Below are positions 47,601 to 59,220 of a stretch of 64,000 bases of DNA, piece after piece (within the stretch, counting starts at the first letter, position 1; each line of letters starts with the position of its first letter). Source of the DNA: Sabethes cyaneus (taxonomy: Eukaryota > Arthropoda > Insecta > Diptera > Culicidae); NCBI RefSeq assembly GCF_943734655.1, contig NC_071354.1, positions 181,564,911-181,628,910 of the forward strand. Reading direction: 5' to 3'. The position numbers were made by a program, and so were the translations under genes. A model generated the notes under the pieces. The model was not told the DNA's origin. It made no database searches and worked only from the letters and a program-made list of their open reading frames with translations.

Positions 47601-48110
47601 GGTAACAGACTTTTTTGTTTTTCGTTTTATTTGGAAAGGTTTTCGCATAGAAGCGAATAACAGCAATATAAGCAGAACGCTCGCTGCCAATCGCATAGCA
47701 GATTTCACATGCTTTCGTGGGAAAAAGTGACTCGCTACCGCCAGGTTCGCTAGTATCTGTAGAAAGTAGCATGTACGTGTTTGGATTTCTACTTCCACTT
47801 CTGTTCTGTGAGCCTACGGTAGGCTGGACACGTCGTAAGGATGCCGGACGACAGTGCGACGAAAATAGTATGGTATAGGACATACAAACCTTGCTCATCA
47901 GCACCTGTTCAGCGAAGAAAGTAGCGTGTGTTCGACGTGCGGGGAGTCACTAACTGTTCCACATATCCTTGTCAATTGCCAAGTCTATATGACAGCTACC
48001 GCTCAGAGTGCGGTCTAAGCGGCAGGATAGAAAAAATTCTAGGGAACGAGACACCAGTATCATTTTTAAAAACATTTAAATTTGATGGCTGTTCATAGTC
48101 AATCAATATT
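47601..48110 (+). mobile_element. Mixed non-LTR retroelement scraps
   Basis: At about 47815-47875 the plus strand has a short RTE-like RWAGHVVRMPDDSATK-type segment. At about 47885-48010 it has a C-terminal Cys-His motif (CSTCGESLTVPHILVNC) of the kind found at the end of R1/I/jockey proteins. Neither is intact. Confidence 0.45.
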
Positions 48111-48345
48111 CTAACATTGCTAATTTATCAAAGAAATGTCAAATCGTACGTTTATGGCAATTATTAGAATTTTGATTACGGGCTACATGTTTTATGACGC
48201 GTTTTGCTTAGGCGGCCCATATTACCCCTACCACCCCTATTTGTATATTTCATTTAATACGCTCTTATTCCACTTTTGAATCTTTTGAATTTATTATCTT
48301 TCAAAAGTAAAAGAGCTTGTTAGATTAACGTTGATTGGTGTCGTG

Positions 48346-49864
48346 TCAACGTTCGTCACGATGGCATTTCTTAATATGAGTATAGAGATTCCCATTGTTA
48401 TTCATTCCTTGTCCACAAAAGCGGCATTTGTACAGCGTTTCACCAGTGTGACTTGCCATGTGTTCCTGCAAATAATATGTATGATTTCTATGACTAATAA
48501 ACATAGGAACTTTCATACTAACCTTCAGTGAACGCGAACGTTTAAAGTTTTTACCACAAAGTTCACAGCTGAATACCGAGTCCACATGAACTGAATTCTT
48601 ATGAAGTCTCAGCGCTCGTGAGTTAGGATATGTCTGATTACACTCATCACAAACGAATGATTGGCCTGATTCATTGTGTATATACTGCATATGATGTTGA
48701 TAACCGCGTTTCCCAACGAGCCATTTGTAACAAATTGAGCATTGCAACTTTTGTTCGGTGGTATCGATGCCCTGATGTTTTTTCAAATGCTGCTCATACG
48801 CATTCTTACTTAGAAAATTTTTACCACACGTGTCGCATATTCTTGCAGATCTTTGTCCGCCGTGCACGGTAGACAGATGTAACGAAAGGCTAGCTTTATT
48901 CGCTAATATTTTGTCACATTGTGGACATTGAGCTTTTTCATGCGTACTCAAGTGATTATTCAACATATTCCGGCGGGAAAATGAACTGCTACATAAATCA
49001 CATTTAAAAGGCCGGTCTTCTATTTTACCGTGTGCTTGTGTTTTATGAATTTGCAAACACTCCCTATCGGCGTAATTTTTGTTGCAAATTTCGCATCGAA
49101 TTGCTTCCGGATTCACATGTTTTTCTATGTGCTCAAGCAAGTAACATCGCCTGAAGAATTTCCGTTTGCAACACCTGATGTAGCCATTCAAGTTATGATT
49201 TTTTCGAAAATGACGTCGCAAAGAGGGAAAATCGGGAACAGAATCTTCACATATTTCGCAAACGAATTTATAAAAATCTTGTAGTAGTTCATCTTCCCGC
49301 TTTTGTTCTTCATTAGATTTGTTATTTTTCTTCTTTTTGTGCTCCACCGTTTGATGACTTCTTTCCTCTGATTTGTTCTTGTTACTCTGCTTATCTGGCT
49401 CGTCTGTAGCGTCAATAAAATCAACGAATATGTCTTCTCCACTGTCCTGTTCATCACTTACAGAGTCAAGTTTAAGTTTGCTTTCGTCAACGGGCAGATC
49501 TAAGTTGCCGGTCGATGCAAAATTTTCTACCGATTCTACTTTCACTTCTTCAAACGATGGCTTATGTTCAACAGCCGCCAGCTTCTCCTGGTTTAATCTA
49601 ACATTTTCCGAAAACTCGTAGAACTGGCAGATAATCTCTGAGCACATTTGACAAACGCTGGTCGAATAGCCTTGCTTTAGTTCAATCTATTGAAATGAAT
49701 AAATGATGTTGTTTATTAATTACATACTTTTGAATTTAACTACATCACTTTACCGGAAAGCAGAATACGCTATCTATTTTCATTTTGAAATTGTCATCCT
49801 TTATAGAATTAGGCTCACTTGCAATCTTTTCTGTGCAAAGTCGGCATGTGGATACGCACTCCAT
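48346..49864 (-). CDS. ZG8: ZAD and C2H2 zinc-finger protein, grauzone-like
   Basis: Three exons: 49754-49864 (37 codons), 48523-49686 (388 codons) and 48346-48465 (39 codons plus stop), about 464 residues. The ZAD pairs are CRLCT and VCQMC. Ten fingers follow, with the adjacent-Cys finger IRCCKRKFF. The last intron (48466-48522) is 57 nt, a multiple of three and open, so retention inserts 19 residues into finger 9 without losing finger 10. It is closely similar to ZG5 (same finger-4 helix SRRNML and same exon lengths to within a few codons) but in inverse orientation. Its start codon is only 440 bp from that of ZG9, transcribed the other way. Confidence 0.9.
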
Positions 49865-50304
49865 ATCTGTAAAAAATTTATTCCTAATGTTAAATATTTA
49901 ATTTATTTTTCATAAAATCTTTCTCTAAACGCAAAACAAGGCACACAAACCAAAGATTGTAAATATTTATGTCCATAACTTGTTCTTTTTCTTCTTTTTT
50001 CTACGGGCTATATAGTGGTGAGACAGTGAGACACGTGAAGCAGCACGAAGAGAATCTCTCATTGTAACTTACGTCCCTTTGAAAAAGCTGGTTTATTCAA
50101 GATTTTGACAAATTGGAATACCTTCTCTGATGGCGTTGGATTATACATAGCTTATATACCTTGGATTTCACGAATTTGTTATTATAATAAACAAGTCTAA
50201 ATTCTATTAAAGTTGGTTATACGGAACAGCTACAATAAATATTTTACTATTGTATAATTTGACTACTTTTCGGTGCTACACAAATTTTGTACTTGGCTAA
50301 ATAA
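49865..50304. promoter_or_regulatory. Shared 440-bp region between divergent ZG8 and ZG9
   Basis: The two start codons face away from each other across this stretch, so both promoters must lie within or overlap it. No TATA box was chosen with confidence. The part from about 50035 (gagaatctctcattgt) is similar to the region upstream of ZG10 (59038), so the ZG9 half of the promoter was carried in the segmental duplication. Confidence 0.55.
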
Positions 50305-51776
50305 ATGGATTTAGTTAAAATGATGTGTCGCCTCTGTTTGGAAGGCTCCTCCGAACTGAACATTTCTATAGAAGATAATGCTATCAGACAGAAAATCGTA
50401 TCTTTGTTTAATTTAAAGGTTAGTGTTTGTGATTAACGATATTAATTTACGATTTATTGTGATCAATTTATTTCTAGCTCGATATGGATGCAAACCTGCC
50501 CAATAAAATATGCTTCGAATGCTCATCCAAAGTGGATGATTTTTACGTATTCTCCGAGATGGTGCAGTCCAATGAACAGCAACTTATAAGTAATATAACC
50601 GTATTGCCTCCCGTGTCGATAGCCGATGTTAAGATTGAACCATCAGTTACAAACCAGATTGAGTTCGGTAGTGATTCACCGGATGCGCCCGACAGTGTTT
50701 CAACATCCAGCTCAAGTTTAGACAAAAGTTATGACGATATTATAGAGGTGCAGGTAGAACTTGAAGAATTAAAAGCAGATGAAAATGGTAATCCAGATCA
50801 CAGCGAAGATGAGATTCCCCTAGCAAAACGGAAACGCAAACAAGCGAAAGAAAATCACCTTTTTCAAGATTACTATACCTTCGAGTGTGAAACATGTCGA
50901 AAAACATTCAATATATTCAAAGATTTCAGCAAACATACCGCTGGAGTTCACAATAAACCAGCTGTAATTCAATGTTGCAATCGCAAATTTACCAACAAAT
51001 TTCACATATTAAATCACATCAAGAACCATTTAGACCCTAACCGATTCAGGTGTGCTTGTGGCAAACGTTTTACCGATAAAACTTCATACAAGCAGCATTT
51101 GTCGAAACATGTTGGAGATTACGTTGTTAAACCTTTAAAATGTGATCACTGCAGTACTCGTTTTAAAACACACGCTGCACTTAATAACCATCAGAAAATA
51201 CATGCCAAGGTGCAGTGCACCGTATGTCAAAAGATTATGACAGGCGAAAAAACGTTGCAAACGCATATGACTTCCGTTCATGATACAGTGAATGTAAAAA
51301 AGTATATCTGCGATTGCTGTGGCCAGGACTTTCGCTCAAGCGCTTCACTAAATCGACATATAAATAAGCAACATTTGGGGGTAAAAGAGGCAAGAGTTCA
51401 ATGCGATCTGTGCGGGACCTGGCTAAACAAGACAAATATGAAAGCGCACATGAAAACAGTTCACATCGAAGCAAATAGCTCGTTGACCTGCGACATTTGT
51501 CACAAAGTGTATCCGAACAAGAAGTCTTTGGCAACGCATAAGTGGCGGGTCCATGTGGAGGAAAAATTTGAATGCGAATTGTGCGGTAAAAAATTCAAAC
51601 GAAAAGTTTCGCTTCTTGAACACAGGGCAGGGCACAGCGGTATGCAAACGTTGTACGAGTGCGACGTGTGCGGAAAAACTACAAACTCGAACGGAAATCT
51701 GTATTCTCACAAGAAGACTAAACATCCGAAGGAGTGGCTAGAAGCAAAGAGAAAAGCTGCCGAAGAAGGATTATGA
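50305..51776 (+). CDS. ZG9: ZAD and C2H2 zinc-finger protein, recent duplicate pair with ZG10
   Basis: Two exons: 50305-50418 (38 codons) and 50478-51776 (432 codons plus stop), about 470 residues. The ZAD pairs are CRLCL and ICFEC. The linker has a Ser-rich segment, an acidic patch and a basic patch (KRKRKQAK). There are ten finger positions. Finger 2 has adjacent cysteines (IQCCNRKFT) and finger 3 has Cys-x-Cys (RCACGKRFT), so two neighbouring fingers are non-canonical. The finger-9 intron is absent (KVSLLEHRAGHSG contiguous). A polyadenylation signal is at about 51880. It differs from ZG10 at roughly two dozen residues in the finger region, many at base-contact positions. Confidence 0.92.
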
Positions 51777-52122
51777 GGGCGGTAATATTTCTGATCGACC
51801 ACCTAAATCTCACAGTTGGTCAAACCTGGTTAGTGCTAATTTAGTAACGGACCTATCATTCCGATTTTACTTGTGTGTAAATAAATGTTTATGGAAGCTA
51901 CATAACCGAAGCACTAGGATTAACAAAAGTTGAAACGATTATTAGGAACGGGACAACTTAGGGACCATTTATTTATTTCTCAATACATTTGGGAGCGGCC
52001 CGACATTCGTTACGTAGTTTGTAAATGGTTCCTAAGTTGTGCCGTTCTTGAGTAATCGAAAAAAACAAACCGTGTAAAAAAAGACCTGAGTGAACTTTAT
52101 TCTACAGCAACAATTTGCATAT
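51777..52122. other. 3' flank of ZG9, start of the duplicated block
   Basis: The sequence matches the ZG10 3' flank (60686-61090) up to the point where an RTE-like element is inserted, at attctacagcaacaatttgcat. Confidence 0.6.
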
Positions 52123-55100
52123 TTACTTACTTTACTTTAGTGGCAACGGTCCGTTACCGATCCAGCGCCGAACGAATTATGGTTCTTCAGTATTGTCGGT
52201 CCTTGGCTGCCGTTCTCCAATCCCCACGAACATCAGCTGAACGTGCAACGACAGCACACACCCACCGGGTGCGGGGTCTGCCTCGGAATCTACGGCCTAT
52301 TCCTAGTTCTCTGCTGAAAATAGTTTTGGCTACTCTTTCATCGGGCATTCTGGCCACGTGTCCAGCCCACCGCAGCCTGCCACATTGCACTACCTTCACT
52401 ATATCAGCATATTTGTGTACTTGGTACAGCTCGTGATTCATGCGTCTGCGCCACTCTATTTTCCATTTTGCCATCAAGTATAGATCGCAGAATTTTACGC
52501 TCAAGAACCCCAAGCACTCGTCGATTAGCTTCCTTTAGCGTCCATGATTCGTTTCCGTAAAGGGCCACCGGGAGGATTAGTGTTCTGTAGAGAGCCAGTT
52601 TTGTGCGAATTTGCAAATGTAAAGTGCTCATCGTTTCACTTCGCGGCTTACATCGTTGTCACATGTCACGAGTGTATCAAGGTATATAAATTCCTCCCCT
52701 ACTTCATATCGTTCCCCATCTAACTCCACCTCGGCACCAACACCACCTAAGCTCCCACGTTCCCTACCAGCAACCATGTACTTCGTTTTGGCGGTGTTAA
52801 TGGTAAGTCCCAATCTCGCCGCTTCCCTTTTAAAAGGCGTGAAGGCCTCTTCCACTGCTCTACGGTTGATTCCGATGATATCGACGTCATCCGCAAAACA
52901 AAGAAGCATGTGAGATTTCGTGATGATAGTTCCATTCCTTTCCACGTTTGCCTTTCGTAATGCACCTTCCAAGGCAATGTTGAATAGCAGGTTAGAGTGT
53001 GCATTCCCTTGCTTCAGTCCACCCAACGTCACGAAAGCAGCTGATTCTATTCTAACGCATGATTTGGATCCGTCCAGCGTCGCACGAATTAGCGTAACTA
53101 GTTTCGTCGAAAAACCATGCTCTAGCATTATCTGCCACAGCTCATTTCGTTTAACTGAATCGTACGCCGCTTTAAAGTCCACAAACAGATGGTGTGTCTG
53201 CAAGGTGTACTTCCGGAACTTGTCTAGCAACTGACGCAGGGTAAACATCTGATCCGCCGTGGAACGACCCTCACGAAAACCAGCTTGGTACTCGCCGACG
53301 AAGGACTCCGCTAACGGTCTCAGTCTGCAGAACAGGATATGGGAAACCACCTTGTAGGCAGAATTGAGCAATGTAATTCCTCGATAGTTTTTATACTCCA
53401 ATCGATGTCCCTTTTTAAAAATTGGGCAAATGAGGCCATCCAACCACTCCTCCGGCATTTGTTCTTCCTCCCAGATCCTGACAATGATCCGGTGGATTAC
53501 TTTGTACAGTCGCTCGCTCCCCGCTTTTAGAAGTTCAGCCAGGATACCGTCCTTCCCAGCAGCCTTACTGTTTTTCAGCTCACTGATTGCCTTTTTAACC
53601 TCCTCTTGTGTTGGTGGCTCCACAGCTTAACCATCGCTTACAATTCCTATCCTGTCCCTGCTGGTCTCCGCATTTACCTCTCCATTCAACAGTGCCTGGA
53701 AGTGCTCCTTCCACCTGGCTGCTACCGCCGTTTTGTCGGCAAGCAGGTTTTTTTTGTCGGAAGATTTGACCACTTGCCAGGTTGCAGGTTGCCAGCACTA
53801 TCAATGCACATCACAGGCATGGCAAAATTCCTGCATCTCATTGTTTTATAGAAATTCCGTGTGCCGTTGCTGGCGTATCGCTCCTCTGCGCCAGCGAGCG
53901 CGTGCTCCTCGTACTCGCGTTTCTTTAGACGATGGATTCTTTTTTCCGCACCTCTAGTCTCTCTGTACCTCTTTCTGTTTTGACGCGTTGCCGCAGTGAG
54001 CATGCGACTCCTGGCCTGGTTCTTTTCATCTGTCACTCTGGCATTCGGCATCAAACCAGCTGTTACGCTGTCTTCCACGCGTCGTGCCTACCACCTCTCT
54101 CGCAGCTGTTTGAATGGCACCATGGATGTTCCTCCACAGCCCATTTATATCATCTCCTTCTACCTGCTGTTCTGCGATTCGTTGGTCAAGCTTCCTGGCG
54201 TACTCTACTGCTACGCCGTCCGCCGTTAACCGCTGGATGTTGAAACGCAGCGTCCTCTCAGCGCGAGCTTTCGCCGTGTTCGACAGCCTTGCGCGAATCT
54301 TACTACGAGATAGTGGTCAGAGTCGATATTTGGTCCCCGAAAAGACCGTACATCGATAACATTCGAAAAGTGTCGACCGTCAATCAAGACATGATCGATT
54401 TGAGAGCTAGAGTCACCATTTGGATGCCTCCAGGTGTGTTTCCGAATAGTCAAACGTGGAAAGTAGATGTTACAGATGGCCATTCCTCTGACCGCGGCAA
54501 AATTTATGAGCCTCAGACCGTTATCATTGGTCGACAGATGAAGGCTATGTCTTCCAATAACTGGACGGAAGAATTCCTCCCTCCCGATCTGCGCGTTTGC
54601 ATCTCCGATGATGATTTTCACGTCGTGTTTTGGGCACTCTCCATAGGTCCTCTCAAGCCTGTCGTAACACTCGTCCTTAGCATCATCGGATTTATCATTT
54701 GTCGGTGCGTATAAGTTGATTAGGCTATAGTTGAAGAATTTGCCCTTAATCCTCAACACGCATATACGATCATCTACGGGCCTCCACCGGATAACTCGTT
54801 GCTTTTGTTTCCCCAACACTACGAAACCGACTCCATGTTCTGCTTTTTCCCGCCACTGTAGTAGATGTGGTACGTGAAAGAAGTGCCAGCAATAGGGTCT
54901 ACTGCACGGAACTCCCTTTCTCTGGAATTTGGCCACCGAACTTCCTGAATAGCAGCGATCTCCACTCCGAGTTGCTGCAGCTCTCGAGCAAGCAAGCCAG
55001 CCCGTGCCGGTTCATGGAGAGTTCGGACATTCCAGGTACCAAGTTTCCAATCGTTATCCCTTAATCGTTTCCTTGTACCTTGCCGTGTCCTATACGCATT

Positions 55101-55479
55101 GTTCCGTCCTGAATTTCTTTCTTCGTTGTTCGTGGTAATTGAGTTTTCGGTATACTACCTCACCGGGGTCGCGATACCTACATCCCGCTGATGGGTCTGC
55201 CATCTTAGGTATAGCTTGCGAGATACAGCGTTTCAAATTTAGTCGCCCGTTTCGAGACAGATGCTGTGAGCCGCCCCTCACCTGGAGAACAGCCGCTTTA
55301 GTTCGCACCTCCTAGCTTAGTTGCTTCAGTAAGTACATGAAGCATTTCCGGGTAAGGCCATCGACCGTCATCATTTGTCTTAGATCTGCGTGGAGGCGCC
55401 AGGTGGGAGCTTGAGAGAGCCAGAGTTATGTTTGACGCTCCTTCCAGGTAACTCTCCATTTCATACCCGATTTGCATAT
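52123..55479 (-). mobile_element. Nearly full-length RTE-like retrotransposon
   Basis: The 10-bp sequence atttgcatat flanks it at 52113-52122 and 55470-55479. On the minus strand the leader is at 55469-55300. The endonuclease starts near 55050 (LGTWNVRTLHEPARAG, then IAAIQEVRWP) and continues at 54880-54290 (IIGDANAQIGRE, HPNGDSSSQIDHVLIDG). A linker spans 54230-53640. The reverse transcriptase spans 53623-52630 (YRGITLLNSAYKVVSHI, LFVDFKAAYDSVKRNELW, LKQGNAHSNLLFNIAL and the intact box LLCFADDVDII). The C-terminus (RLRWAGHVARMPDE) reaches about 52200. The 3' tail is gtaa repeats. A few frameshifts and stops in the endonuclease and linker disable it. Confidence 0.85.
52628..53623 (-). pseudogene. 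Reverse transcriptase domain of the RTE-like copy
   Basis: This is the best-preserved frame of the element, 331 codons. Motif A is FVDFKAAYDS and motif C is CFADDVDII, so both catalytic aspartate sites are present. The protein frame is broken upstream (endonuclease, linker) and at the C-terminus (a frameshift near 52630), so no complete product can be made. Confidence 0.75.
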
Positions 55480-55632
55480 CTATTCTAAAAAAATATAAAT
55501 ACTCTTTCGTCATCTCATATTCTCATGTGTCCTAATTATGATTGCAGTTGCGCATGTCGGTGGGCTTGTCCTTTACTAATCCGCTCTTGAGCCCATTCGT
55601 ATGGGTAGGCTTTATTTTTGTGGGTATACATG
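55480..55632 (-). pseudogene. 3' fragment of a ZG11 duplicate
   Basis: The minus strand reads the C-terminal end of a ZG11-like protein (YPYEWAQERISKGQAHRH, then stop TAA at 55536-55538) and the following 3' flank. It matches 61083-61230 closely, including atactctttcgtcat and cctaattatgattgcag. At 55633 the match ends abruptly at an I-like retroelement. It lies at the position, relative to ZG9, that ZG11 holds relative to ZG10. Confidence 0.85.
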
Positions 55633-58600
55633 CTGAGGTGGTGCAGGCATGTTATTTTTATTTGACTGGCTGGGAACTAATTTGGTTTTTACTCTCTCCG
55701 AAATATTTATCGCCGGGAATGGTTGCATCCTTGTGAGCCATGCTATTTCTTTGTCTTTCGGGTGGATTTGCATTATCACGTCAATATTTATGCTTGTCCG
55801 CAACATATGTGAATTAGGTACCGTTTGGCTCTCCCATGGAGAGCGTTTTTTGCACGAATGTTGCTAGCTGGTTCTGGTAGTATGCACTTCGGATTATTTC
55901 CTTCTTGGTGAGTAGTTCCCGTCTGATGTCCAAGGGTAATTGACCTGTTTTCGATAGCATCACGTGTATGGGCGTTGTTCTTAAAGAGCTCATCGCGATT
56001 CGGATAAACGAGTTATGTACTGTCTGGAGTTTCTGAAGATTGCTTTCAGTAGCTCCTCCAAATATTGCAGACCCATATTCCAGTCTGCTTCTGAATAAAG
56101 CGTTTCCCACATTGATAACAGTTTCCAGGTTTGATTCATTTTTCCTCCCGCTGAGTAATTTGATTAAGGAAAGTTTCTTGGCCGCTCTTTCGCTCAGATC
56201 TTCAATATGTCTTCTGTGTTTCAATGCCCTGTCCAGCGTGAATCCCAGATGTTTGAGGATATTGCTGAGAGGGATCCTAACTCCGTTGACGGGAGTCCAC
56301 AGGTTTTCAGGTGTGCTTCATGGTGAAACGAATTATTGCGTTTTCCTAGGATTTACTTGTAGACCTAGATTCCATTTTTCCTAGCAAGTTAATAAGGAAT
56401 TGGTTTAGTTTTGAAGCTGCTTCTAGCGAGTTATACTTCACAATCACTGTGAAATCGTCGGCGAACTGTATAAGCTCGCATTCTTGCTCCTATAGGTTTT
56501 GTAGTTCGGTGGTATACAAGTTAAGGGAGGCCTTCACTTACATTGTAGCTGATTAGCCCATCCTCTGTTTTGAGTATGAGAGTTCTATCTTTTAGATACT
56601 CACATATCCATGTTATTATTTTATGTGGAATTTGCAACTGGGCTAGTGATTTTAAGTGTTGTTTTTACCGAGTCGAAAGCCTTGGAGACGTCTAAAAAGG
56701 CAACCATACATTCCTTTCCTCTCAGTTTCGCTTCCAAGATCTCATTAACAGTGTAGTTTACGCATGATGAAGCAGAGCTGTGGCTTCTAAAGCCGAAAGA
56801 GTTATTCGGAATCAGACGTTTAAGTTCCGCTATTTCTATTATGCGATTTTTGACTGCTGCATTTATTAATTTGATGTTAACATTCATCAAGGCGATGGGA
56901 CGTTTAGAGTGAGCTAGCAGCTAGCGACGGGTCGCAGTTTGGTTTTGGTTTGGGCCTGATTTCGGTGGAGCGCCGTTGAGGATAATAAATTTTGAGTCTC
57001 CTATAAGCTCGTTCAGCCATCTTCCTCTGGAACACGTTGTATATCCAGGGCTCCAGGAGGGATGATGCGCGTTCAAGTCGCCTGCTAATATAATCTCCTG
57101 GTTTTGGCCTTCTAGCCACGTAAAGAGCTTTTTCAGCTCTTCTGTAGCAATTTGGTAGTTGTTGGGTGGTACGTAGATTGAAAAAAGCGAAACCAGGTCG
57201 AAGCCGTTATCAATATGAACTTCCCAACAAACATGTTATTTGAAGAGCAGTTTATTCAACGATTATACAGCTAATTTCTAGTAAACAAGCGCTTGATCGG
57301 CTATTATACAACCAAAATGTTTGTTGGGTCCAAGCAATTCCACGAACTCGAAGTTTGATATTGTGATTTTACTGCAGATGACTGTTGGTCCGACCAGACT
57401 ACCGACTTCTCCGTATCCGTGTTTCATTTGTTTTGAGAACAGTTCGAAATTTTCAATATGAACGGCTCATCTTCTTTTAGCAAAATCTCCTGGAGAAGTG
57501 CTACTTGAGCATTAGTATTCGTCAAGACTGTGTATAGTTCTTCTTTCGTTTGGGTTTGCCTGATACTTTGGATATTGTTTTGGATTATGGTTAGTGTTTT
57601 ATAAGCCATTTGGAGGCAGTGGTTCTATTCTCTCTTCTGAATTTTTATTGGAGTACTCAGCGTTTATAATGTCGTTTATTTTACCAAACGTTTGTATTAG
57701 CAATTCGTCAGTTTCTATGTCCGTTCTGGCATTGTGTATTTTAGAAACCAATTGGTCTCGGAGATCGATCAATGACTTAAGCCATGTTTTTAGGCGTAGT
57801 TGTCTTAAAAGGTTTAGAACCTACTGGGTTACTATTGCTTCTACGACTGTGGCGTTGACTGTATTTTCCCGGTAGGTCTCTGTGTCGTATGGCAATCCCT
57901 GGCAATCTTCGCTTCCGCGTCGGCTGACTTACACTTCCTCATTTCCTGAAGAATGGATTCCCTACGTTTACGTTCTACACAGTTTCGGTCTTCCGCCGGA
58001 TGGTTGCGGTGACAGTTTGAACAGCCGGCTGATCTTGTGCAGCTAGTGGGCTAGAGGGTTGTGGCTTTGACCACAACGTTGGCATCTTGCCTTGGAACGG
58101 CAATACTTCGCTTTGTGTCCAAATCTCCAGCAATTCGTATATTGCTTTATTGGAAACACATACATCTTCGCGCGAAATCCGCAGCGTATATGCGTACGGG
58201 GCCTGGGGTCTGTTTGCCTTTAACTGTAATTTTAGAGTTTAGAGATTTCGCGTTTGACAATATCTTCCCGATAGCTACCGGGTGGGTGGGGAATGGTTCT
58301 TCAAAATTGTTGGGTTCCAGAAAGACAGTGAGCACTGTTCCCTGTTTGTCATTCTGAGAACCATGCTCGATGTGCTCGGTGCATTTGAACTGATGGGTAA
58401 GATCTTGGTAATGAATTTTGAAGTATCCGTTAGCTGTGTTTGGGTGCCTCTCGTTTTTATCATTTGTGAATTTTTCATTTTTTCCCTACCCCCTGGTTTT
58501 GGGTTTTGTGATCTGGCATGCAGGGTTCCGAAATATTTGGTTTTCGTGACTATTTATTTTGCATTTCACTCTTTGACCGATTTTTGCGCACGAACGGAAA

Positions 58601-58860
58601 ACTTTTCAAAATGGCCGATATCCGCTTCCCGCGCGATCGTCAAAAGGACGCCACACTAAACCGCACACTGTCGAATAAGTTTAGCACTCGTTACGACGCG
58701 ACGAAGTTAACACGGGCGTCAATCGCACCAGCCGGCTCGGGCGCTCCGATGCTCCGCGAAATCGCAAAAATGGACCGGCTTTCCAGTGGCCGACCGCCGG
58801 CACGCCACCACTTCTCAACAACCGACGAAAAAGAATGTTCAAATTTGTGAGCAAAACTCT
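55633..58860 (-). mobile_element. I-clade-like non-LTR retrotransposon, degenerate
   Basis: The minus strand has, in order: an ORF1 with CCHC knuckles (YTNCWRFGHKAKYC, CQRCGQSHNPLAH and CSNCHRNHPAEDRNC, 58140-57960); an endonuclease start (IIQNNIQSIRQ, then VALLQEILLKE, 57600-57480); a reverse transcriptase region (FGFRSHSSASSC, then MVAFLDVSKAFDSV, 56840-56660); and a C-terminal region (HIEDLSERAAKKL, LEYGSAIFGG, TTPIHVMLSKTGQLPL, 56220-55880). RNase H traces follow to about 55640. ORF1 knuckles plus this C-terminal block fit the I group. It is broken by stops and by a MITE at 57223-57328. Confidence 0.65.
57223..57328. mobile_element. 106-bp MITE in the I-like endonuclease
   Basis: Inverted ends cccaacaaacat (57223-57234) and atgtttgttggg (57317-57328). 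AT-rich interior. The target duplication was not resolved. Confidence 0.6.
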
Positions 58861-59220
58861 CGTGTTTCGCATGTTTCAATGGTTTCAATATCACGGAACG
58901 TCAAGGCACTCGTGTGAATGCGCGTTGAAAATGCATGCGACCATCACTGACGTTCCGCTACGATACGTTGCCGATGATGTTCGCTGACGGTCAGTGTTAT
59001 TCCAGCTATTTAAAAGCGGAAGAGAGGAAACACGAAAGAGAATCTCTCATTGTCAGATACGTCGATATGAAAAAGTATCCGAGATTTGTTTTTTTTATCA
59101 TATTTTTATCATTTTTATTTAATAACAAGTTGGTTATACGAAACAGCAACAATAAATATTTTAATATTGTATAATTTGACTACTTTTCGGGGCTACAGAA
59201 ATTTTGTACTTGCTAAACAA
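58861..59220. promoter_or_regulatory. Upstream region of ZG10
   Basis: From about 59030 (gagaatctctcattgt) to the ATG, the sequence is similar to the region upstream of ZG9 (50035-50304), with ataataaatattttaatatt-like AT-rich stretches. The part before 59030 is unassigned. Confidence 0.45.

Noticed and set aside
55480..55632. An intact small zinc-finger gene
   Set aside because: Only the last about 30 codons remain and they are cut off by a retroelement; it is a gene fragment.
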